From: Pirellulales bacterium
Lineage (GTDB): Bacteria; Planctomycetota; Planctomycetia; Pirellulales; JAEUIK01
Assembly (NCBI GenBank): GCA_019745975.1
Contig: JAIESQ010000029.1
Coordinates: 1 to 40,052 of the forward strand
Reading direction: 5' to 3'
DNA: 40,052 bases
The translations under genes and the position numbers were made by a program. Within the stretch, counting starts at the first letter, position 1; each line of letters begins with the position of its first letter. Of the stretch, positions 33,658 to 40,052 are shown piece by piece. The notes under the pieces were generated by a model. The model did not search any database. It was not told the origin of the DNA and saw only the letters and a program-made list of their open reading frames with translations.

Positions 33658-36600
33658 CTATTTCTTTTCGCTCGGGGCGACCTGTTCGCTCGTCGCTGAC
33701 ACCTGAGCGACACTCGAAGGCCGGCGGACGTGCACCCATACGGGAGGCGACGCTTCGCCACCCGCGTCGGCCCCCACGGCGTGGGCTTGGCGTGACTGCT
33801 CGGGCACCCAGTCGCGCGCGGTGAGAAAAATCTGCCGCTCCGTCTCTTTCTCGCGAATCAGTACCCCGTTCAGCCCGATGTTGTCGACGATGACGCCATG
33901 CGGCAGGTTTTCCACGCTGAAGTTGATGCGATTGTCGAAGTCGTGTCGCTCCACTTTCAAGATTGCCGGCACAGATTGGCCGGGGGCAATCGTGATTTCC
34001 GCGGGCTCGAGCCGCACCAGCACGTTGCCGCGCGGAGCCAGCTTGATGTGGCCGAGGTTCCTGACCTCGCGGGTGACGGGCGAACCCGCAATGGCAGCCG
34101 TGGCTGTAATCTTCGAGTTGGCGGCGTTCTCCGCGGTCGGCTGAGGGGCGTCGGACGTGGCGAATAACACCGCAGCGGCGCTCGAGTGCCCGGCTGGGAT
34201 GACGACCGGAGTGGATATGGCGAAACCGGGAGGCAACCCCGTGACCTCGACGGTTATGTCGCCATCGAAGTCGTCGATCCGCTCGACGTTGAAGGCGATG
34301 TTGCGGCCGCCGCCCGCCTTGACCGTGGGATCGGACCCGGAGACCGAAACGCGGAAATCCGGGCGTGGTTCGCGAATCGTCAGACGATAGGCCAGCGCGT
34401 CGCCACCAAACCCGCGGACGTCGCTCACGCGCACGAGGTACTCACCGTCGGCTGGCGCGGTGAACGTCAATCGGCTATCACGCCCCAGCCGGCGGCGGCC
34501 ATCGTCGTCGTTTTCGTAGTACATGGTGAACACCGGCAAGCCGTTGGGCAGCAACTGCGTGCCGGGCGCATGCGGCTGGACGATATAGCACGGTTCGCCG
34601 ACGGCATGCACTGTGCCGCTGGTGTCGAAATAGTCGAGTCGTGAGCCCTGTGACGCATAGAACTGAAAACCGCTGTCGGGCCCTTGCGGCAGTCGGAAAA
34701 TCTTGCAAACCTCGCCGCCCAGATACATCAACTCGTTGAGCTCCATCTCCTCCCAGTTCTCGACGCGGACGTCGATCTGGCGCGAGTCGATGTTGCGAAA
34801 GGTGACCTGCGAATCGCGCGTGGCCTGCAGGAGGACGCGCTGGACAGGCCGCCCCGTCGCATCGAGTACGTCGATCTTCGTATCGAGCGGCGAACCGCGG
34901 CGCGCCGCCTCGGTTTCGATGATCCACGACTGACCTTTGCGGCTGGCGAATCGGAATAAATCGACATCGGGCGACGCGCCGGTCGACGCCGTCGTCGCCA
35001 TCCCATTCCAAATCCGCCCCCCCACGGTGCCAGGAACTGCGACCGTGGTCGCCTGCTCGGGTACCCCATTGGGCTCGGCTTCCAGCGTTTCAGGAAGTGC
35101 GCCGATGGCGACTTGGACGGACTTCCGCCCACGATACAGGTTCTGGTCAAGCGACTGCTCGGCATCGGTCTCCGGAGGGCCCGACGGCAAAGTAATCGTC
35201 GCCGGCGTCGGCAGGTTGAAACCAACCAGGGAAACCGTCGGGCTGGCACCGGCGGGAACGCTCAGGGGAAACCAGCCCGTCACATAGGGAAACGAACCAA
35301 TCGCAAGCCGATACGTGTGATCTGCCGAGCCGGCCTGCATCAAATCGCCGACGCGCAGCAGATACGCGCCCGACGTGGGCACCGTGAAGGCGCATAGTGC
35401 CACGGCCCCGTCGTCGAGTAGTTGACTGCGAGCGACAGAGCGCCCGGTGGCATCCGCCAGGATCAAAACGGCATCGAGCTTACTGCCGATCTCCTTGATG
35501 GCGGCTTCGCAAACGACCGTTTGCCCAGCCTGCAATTCGAAGCGGTAATAGTCGGCGTCCCCGGGCGCACCAATCACGCCCCAGTTAGTAATCGGCAGAC
35601 CGACCGTGGCTGCTTGTTGCGGGAGGTTGTTCGGCTCGCGCTCCACGTATTGGGACAGATCATCGACATACAGCGGGAGCCCGCCGCTCTTGCCCCCTGG
35701 CGTGATGACCGTCACGTCGTACTTGCCGCGTGCGGCGTCGGCTGCCACGGTAACGTCGACAATCAGCCGCTCACTCGCCGGCGCTACGTCGGAAGCGACG
35801 GCGAACTTCAACGCGGGATGACCGGCTTCAACGCCCTCGACGTCGACAAGGTGTTTTCCGGCGAGCTCGACGCGCACGGTACTGCCGCGCTGAATGCCGC
35901 GCGGTGACAATGCCAAAAGTTGCGGCTTGGGGCGCGGCGCCAGCTTACCCGTCGCCACGTCGTAAATCTCGAAGCTTCCATCCAGCCGGCCGGCCACGAG
36001 TTGCTTGCCGTCGGGTGAAAACGCGATGGACGCAGCCCAATCCGACTGTGGTGGCAACAACAATCGCTCTTCGACCGTCCCGGCGTTCCAAAGTTTGACG
36101 GTGCGATCCTCGGCCGATGAGGCGATTGTCTTGCCGTCCGGCGACCAAACGAGCCGCAGAATGGGTCCCTCATGCGCGAACCGCGACACCAACAGCGGAT
36201 TGGTCCCTTCGGCGGCCGATTCGCTCAGTTGCCAAAGACGGATGCGATTGTCGGCCCCACCGGCGACCACGCGGCGTGCGTCGGGCGAAAGTGCGACGGC
36301 ATTCACTTCGGCAAGTGCCTGCCCGAACGTCTCGAGTCGTTGGCGACTAGGGATGTCCCAGAGTTTGACCGTGCGATCGGCGCTGGCCGAAGCCAGCAGC
36401 TTGCCGTCGGCGCGCATCTGCAAGTCGAACACCGCGCCACTGTGACCGCTCAGAGTTGCTTGCTGTTGGCCGGAGACGGAGTCCCAGAGTACGATCTGCT
36501 GGTCGTAGCCGGCCGTCGCCAGTAGTTTGTCATCCGCCGACAGTGCCAACGCGTAGAGGCTGTCCTTATGTCCGCGCAGTGAACGCAGCAGGCTCCCAGT

Positions 36601-37320
36601 CGCAACCTCCCACACGCAGACTTCCCCAAACAGGCCTGGCTCGCCGCCGACGCCCCAGAGCTTCGAGCCGTCGGCCGAGAAGTACAAGTCAGTGATGTTG
36701 CCGGCGCCCCCATCGAGCACGCGCACTGTGCCGCGATCTTCGACCGAAACGAGTCGCGCGCTCCGATAGCCCCCGAGCGCTAAGAGCTTCCCATCGCGAG
36801 ACCAGGCGACGCTATGAACCGCGGCCCGCGGCGCTGCTCGCAGGGCAACACGCGGCACGACCAAAGCTGTCGGATCAGGAGGCACGCCGGTTGGGCCGTT
36901 TGCCCCGGCATCGATCCAGGCGACGAAGATTGCCAGCTCGTCCTTTGTCGGGGCTTCACTTCCCTCGGGCGGCATTTTCGGCTCGGCCTGGCCAGTGAGC
37001 ACCCGCATCAGACGGCTCTCGGCGCTGGCACCGCTGCGGATCACGGCACCATGTTCGCCGCCGGCCAGGAGGGTTTCAAATGATTCGAGAACGAGCCCTC
37101 CCTCTTTGTCATCCGCGTTATGGCATCCGACGCAGTACTTACGCAGTACGGCGCTAGCCGCGGCGAAATCATGCCCTGAGGCCGAAGGCCGGGCGGCGGC
37201 CTCAGGCGGTGCGGCCGGCCCAGGTTTTCCAGGCGGCTCGTCGCCCTGCAGGCCGCGCGCAGCCAATGCCAGCACTACCAGTGCCGTAAGCGACCAAGAA
37301 GTGCCACGTAGTCGAGACAT
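33658..37320 (-). CDS. Cytochrome-WD40-PPC multidomain exported protein
   Basis: A protein of 1220 residues from ATG 37320, where a signal peptide begins ('WSLTALVVLALAARGLQGDEP'). Domains in order: a planctomycete cytochrome C (PSCyt1) domain with 'YCVGCHNADDKEGGLVLESF' (CXXCH); about seven WD40 blades, with 'TVKLWD' and 'IVLWDS' ends, over about 170-470; then bacterial pre-peptidase C-terminal-like (PPC) domains marked by 'EREPNNLPQQA' and 'LEAEPNGVPEQA'; and Ig-like strands to the end. It probably sits in the periplasm or at the cell surface as a haem-bearing scaffold. The start follows the upstream DUF1549/DUF1553 stop by 10 bp, so the two form an operon. No catalytic role can be read. 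Confidence 0.9.
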   Translation of the reverse strand: MSRLRGTSWSLTALVVLALAARGLQGDEPPGKPGPAAPPEAAARPSASGHDFAAASAVLRKYCVGCHNADDKEGGLVLESFETLLAGGEHGAVIRSGASAESRLMRVLTGQAEPKMPPEGSEAPTKDELAIFVAWIDAGANGPTGVPPDPTALVVPRVALRAAPRAAVHSVAWSRDGKLLALGGYRSARLVSVEDRGTVRVLDGGAGNITDLYFSADGSKLWGVGGEPGLFGEVCVWEVATGSLLRSLRGHKDSLYALALSADDKLLATAGYDQQIVLWDSVSGQQQATLSGHSGAVFDLQMRADGKLLASASADRTVKLWDIPSRQRLETFGQALAEVNAVALSPDARRVVAGGADNRIRLWQLSESAAEGTNPLLVSRFAHEGPILRLVWSPDGKTIASSAEDRTVKLWNAGTVEERLLLPPQSDWAASIAFSPDGKQLVAGRLDGSFEIYDVATGKLAPRPKPQLLALSPRGIQRGSTVRVELAGKHLVDVEGVEAGHPALKFAVASDVAPASERLIVDVTVAADAARGKYDVTVITPGGKSGGLPLYVDDLSQYVEREPNNLPQQAATVGLPITNWGVIGAPGDADYYRFELQAGQTVVCEAAIKEIGSKLDAVLILADATGRSVARSQLLDDGAVALCAFTVPTSGAYLLRVGDLMQAGSADHTYRLAIGSFPYVTGWFPLSVPAGASPTVSLVGFNLPTPATITLPSGPPETDAEQSLDQNLYRGRKSVQVAIGALPETLEAEPNGVPEQATTVAVPGTVGGRIWNGMATTASTGASPDVDLFRFASRKGQSWIIETEAARRGSPLDTKIDVLDATGRPVQRVLLQATRDSQVTFRNIDSRQIDVRVENWEEMELNELMYLGGEVCKIFRLPQGPDSGFQFYASQGSRLDYFDTSGTVHAVGEPCYIVQPHAPGTQLLPNGLPVFTMYYENDDDGRRRLGRDSRLTFTAPADGEYLVRVSDVRGFGGDALAYRLTIREPRPDFRVSVSGSDPTVKAGGGRNIAFNVERIDDFDGDITVEVTGLPPGFAISTPVVIPAGHSSAAAVLFATSDAPQPTAENAANSKITATAAIAGSPVTREVRNLGHIKLAPRGNVLVRLEPAEITIAPGQSVPAILKVERHDFDNRINFSVENLPHGVIVDNIGLNGVLIREKETERQIFLTARDWVPEQSRQAHAVGADAGGEASPPVWVHVRRPSSVAQVSATSEQVAPSEKK

Positions 37321-37330
37321 GCTCCGCGCC

Positions 37331-39832
37331 CTAGTGGTTAAACAAGAATTCCTTGCTCGACAGGACGCTCCAGTACAAATCCTCGACCACCATGCGGCGC
37401 TCGAGATCGTCGGCCGCCAGGCGAATCTCGGCAGCCAGACGCGTCGATTCCTCGGCCGACGGCATTCGTGACAAGGCTCGCAGATACAAGTCTTCAACGA
37501 TTGCTTGGGGCGGAGCGTCCGTCGATAGCACCTGCTCGAGATGATTGCCTTTGGCTGCCAGCCGCGAGTTGATCGCGTCGCCATTGGTCAGGTGCAGCAC
37601 CTGTACCATGCTCGGCTCGCTCGTGCGTTCGCATTCGCATGTAATGACGCGGTCTGGGCGGCCAAACTTTTGCAGGAAGTAGTTAGCGATATTCGAATCC
37701 GGAAGCTGCAACGCGCGCCAACCCGCTGGATAGCCCGGATACTCGTTCGTCGTGCCGGCCACCTGCGCGATCGCGTCGGACAGCACCTCGGCCATCAACC
37801 TCCGCGGATAGTAGCGGGCATAAAAGCGCTTGTCCTCGGCGTTCTCGGGCAACGGCGAACTCGCCCGTTGATAGGTACTCGATTCCAGGATCAGGCGCAT
37901 CAGGGCTTTCAGGTCAAAGCTCTGCTCGGCAAGCCAGCGGGCCAAAGCTTGGTGGAGTTGCGGGTTACTGGCCGGGTTGCTCAGGCGAAGGTCGTCAACC
38001 GCCTCGACCAGACCAACGCCGAAGAAGTTCGCCCACACCCGATTGACGATCGCGCGGGCGAAGTAGGGGTTCTCCGGCGATGTCAGCCAGTCGGCCAGCG
38101 CCAGGCGTCGATCGGTCGGATCTTCGAGCGCAAGCGCTGGCGCGTCGAGCGGCGCAGGTGACTGCGGTCGCCCAGTCAAAGGTTGCACCAAGTCACCCGA
38201 GGCGCCCACGAAGAGTACCTGGTTCGCGGTTTCACCACCATTCTTGAGGCGTACGCGGGCGAATAGATTCGCCATCGCGTAATACTGATCGTTCGTCCAT
38301 TTTTCCAGGGGATGGTTATGGCATCGCGCGCAATTGATCGACATGCCCAACAGAGCGATCGACGTCGTCTCGGCGAGCTCGAGCGGGTCCTGGTGCAAAA
38401 CGTAGAAGTTGGCGGCGCCATTTTCGAGCGTGCTCCCCGTGGCGGTCACCAATTCACGCGCGATCTTGTCCCACGGCGTGTTGGCGGCCACGTGATTGCG
38501 AATCCAGTTGTAGTACGACCACATCGCGGGGGGCGGTAGTTTCTCGCTATTGACCAGCAACAGGTCCGACCACTTGTACGCCCAATAGTCGACGAACTCC
38601 GGGCGCGTGAGCAGCCCGTCGATCACGCGGCTACGCTTATCGGGCGAACTGTCGGCCAGAAACGCTCGCGCTTCGTCGGCCGGAGGGAGCAAGCCGATGG
38701 TATCGAGGTACGCTCGCCGTAGGAACTCGGCGTCCCCGGCCTGCGGCGACGGCGCCAGGTTCAGGTCCTTGAGCTTGTCTAGGATCATTTCGTCAATCAG
38801 GTTGTTGCGCGGCGCCGTGGTGAATGCTTCGGACGTGACCGGCGTGTCGTACGGAGATGTCACCGTGGCCGTTGCCACCTGGCTCAAGTACCAGGCGGTG
38901 AACGCGCCTTCGCCGTGCCCGGTCACCCGCACGAGCCCGGTATCATCGATGTCGCCAACCGTGGCGTTGGAAGCCGTGAACTTCGTCCAGCGAGTTACGT
39001 CTTCGGTATGGCCGTCGCTAAAGTGCGCCAAAGCCAAGAGCTGCTGTGCGTCGCTTGGTGCGAGGATGATCTGCGAGGGGAGAATCTCGAGGCGCGACAT
39101 TTTGGGATCGTCGTCGCGAGGCGCAGGAGCACCGGCCGCGATCCACTCGGCGAGAACTCGGTACTCCAGAGAGTTGACGTCGAATCGCAACCCTCCTCCA
39201 TGCGGAATGGCGCCCGTGGGCTTTGTCAGAATCAAGCTGCGGCCAGGGTCGTTGGGTACCGTACGGCGGCCGAGCGATTGACGCGTGAGCGTCGTGTAAT
39301 CGCGTAGTGGGTCATAGCCGCGCAGTGAGAGCTTGAAACCTCTTTTGCCAGACGCCGCGCCATGGCAAGCACCACTATTGCACCCGGCCCGCGTCAATAC
39401 GCTCTCCACGTGGTTGCGAAAGCTCCACGCGAACGGCTGATCGAGCCCGCGGACGGTCACGCGAATCGAGGACTGGCGGACACCGTCGGACGCGGTGACC
39501 GTTGTTTCGCCATTGTCGCGCGGTACCAGGATTCCTCCTTCGACCTGGGCGATCTGCGGATCAGCCGAAACAAGGGAGAAGCCCTCGGTCATCTGCCCCA
39601 CATAGCGGTCGTTTTGGCGGCGCTCCACGATCAGGCGCTGGCGGGCCTCTGGTCCAACTAAACCAGCCTCAGCCGGCAGGATGGCCAGCGATACTTCCTC
39701 TGCGCTGGGCTCGGTAGCGACCGTGCCTTCGGTGGGCCTTGCGCTCGTGGGGGGCGCTTCGTCGCCTCGAACCGAAACGGCGATCCCACCCGCCAGGCAC
39801 GCCAACAAGAGCCACCGCTGGATACTCACCAT
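37331..39832 (-). CDS. Big_2/DUF1549/DUF1553 planctomycete cytochrome-type protein
   Basis: A protein of 833 residues from ATG 39832, preceded by GGGGAG; sequence upstream of it in frame has no signal character. A signal peptide ('WLLLACLAGGIAVSVRG') is followed by an Ig-like Big_2 domain ('QIAQVEGGILVPRDNGETTVTAS'), a haem-type motif 'CNSGACHG' (CX4CH), and a second Ig-like segment ('LEILPSQIILAPSDAQQLLALA'). DUF1549 comes next ('FLRRAYLDTIGLLPPADEARAFL', 'CARCHNHPLEKW') and then DUF1553 ('LALADWLTSPENPYFARAIVNRVWANFFG'). It leads the minus-strand operon with the cytochrome-WD40 gene. Unlike the pair at 28-32 kb it has no DUF1501 gene beside it in the window. Confidence 0.92.
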   Translation of the reverse strand: MVSIQRWLLLACLAGGIAVSVRGDEAPPTSARPTEGTVATEPSAEEVSLAILPAEAGLVGPEARQRLIVERRQNDRYVGQMTEGFSLVSADPQIAQVEGGILVPRDNGETTVTASDGVRQSSIRVTVRGLDQPFAWSFRNHVESVLTRAGCNSGACHGAASGKRGFKLSLRGYDPLRDYTTLTRQSLGRRTVPNDPGRSLILTKPTGAIPHGGGLRFDVNSLEYRVLAEWIAAGAPAPRDDDPKMSRLEILPSQIILAPSDAQQLLALAHFSDGHTEDVTRWTKFTASNATVGDIDDTGLVRVTGHGEGAFTAWYLSQVATATVTSPYDTPVTSEAFTTAPRNNLIDEMILDKLKDLNLAPSPQAGDAEFLRRAYLDTIGLLPPADEARAFLADSSPDKRSRVIDGLLTRPEFVDYWAYKWSDLLLVNSEKLPPPAMWSYYNWIRNHVAANTPWDKIARELVTATGSTLENGAANFYVLHQDPLELAETTSIALLGMSINCARCHNHPLEKWTNDQYYAMANLFARVRLKNGGETANQVLFVGASGDLVQPLTGRPQSPAPLDAPALALEDPTDRRLALADWLTSPENPYFARAIVNRVWANFFGVGLVEAVDDLRLSNPASNPQLHQALARWLAEQSFDLKALMRLILESSTYQRASSPLPENAEDKRFYARYYPRRLMAEVLSDAIAQVAGTTNEYPGYPAGWRALQLPDSNIANYFLQKFGRPDRVITCECERTSEPSMVQVLHLTNGDAINSRLAAKGNHLEQVLSTDAPPQAIVEDLYLRALSRMPSAEESTRLAAEIRLAADDLERRMVVEDLYWSVLSSKEFLFNH

Positions 39833-39975
39833 CGCGGAATTTCTCCCCAGCGTGGCGTTCGTCGCACATTGAGCGGCGAACCGTACAAGGCAGCACCGTT
39901 GGCAAGACCGTGATCCGTGTGTCGCGACGCCAGCGCAACTTGTACCGTTATAACGACTAGCGGGGAGAATCGCCA

Positions 39976-39996
39976 CTAACCCGGATTATTCATGAG
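39976..39996. repeat. Motif resembling the end of the 5030-5213 inverted repeat
   Basis: The 21 bases from 39976 match the left end of the repeat at 5030 at 15 of 21 positions, including CTA-CCCG, ATT and TCA blocks. From here to the window end I see no gene. The motif may be the terminus of a mobile element that continues outside the window; alone it is weak evidence. Confidence 0.3.
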
Positions 39997-40052
39997 TTGA
40001 TTGGGGAGCGGGGTAGTGTGGGCGGCGAAGGTGTTGGGGGCGTGGTCGTACG

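Overview
The window reads as chromosomal DNA of a planctomycete, most likely from the Pirellulales or a close relative. The evidence is GC-rich, densely coding sequence; two modules of DUF1549/DUF1553 ('planctomycete cytochrome') proteins, one with a DUF1501 partner; a WD40-cytochrome fusion; an ECF-type sigma factor with a small zinc-binding partner; and many secreted proteins recognisable only as planctomycete families. No tRNA, rRNA, CRISPR array or intact transposase was seen.

Layout. 1-2.8 kb (+): a membrane protein cut by the window edge, an ECF-like sigma factor and its probable anti-sigma partner. 3-5 kb (+): transketolase, followed by an unusual 184-bp imperfect inverted repeat (5030-5213). 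5.25-9.2 kb (-): a tight operon of a family 2 glycosyltransferase, a divergent BshC-like protein and an Eis-like acetyltransferase; this set looks like an undescribed small-molecule pathway. 9.3-11.7 kb: a NIF3-family protein (-), a TIM-barrel isomerase-like protein (+) and a secreted protein (+).

11.75-25.4 kb is an exopolysaccharide/exosortase locus. The minus arm carries exosortase, a Wzz/BY-kinase fusion, EpsI, a membrane-bound UDP-sugar dehydratase, a flippase and the housekeeping methylase RsmE. The plus arm carries a Wza-like lipoprotein, a small secreted protein and a NodU/CmcH-type carbamoyltransferase. The arms diverge from a 913-bp non-coding region. Together they would make, flip, length-control, export and possibly carbamoylate a surface glycan, and process proteins by exosortase. 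No polymerase, glycosyltransferase or sorting-signal substrate for it lies in the window.

25.4-28.3 kb: two secreted proteins (-) and a SufR-like, cysteine-rich regulator (+). 28.4-40 kb: a DUF1549/DUF1553 plus DUF1501 pair (+), a frameshifted fragment of a BtuF-like cobalamin-binding protein, hemB (-), and a second cytochrome-type operon (-) with a Big_2/DUF1549/DUF1553 protein and a cytochrome-WD40-PPC giant. The right edge carries a motif resembling the end of the 5030-5213 element.

All calls come from reading the sequence and remembered family motifs; no database search was run.
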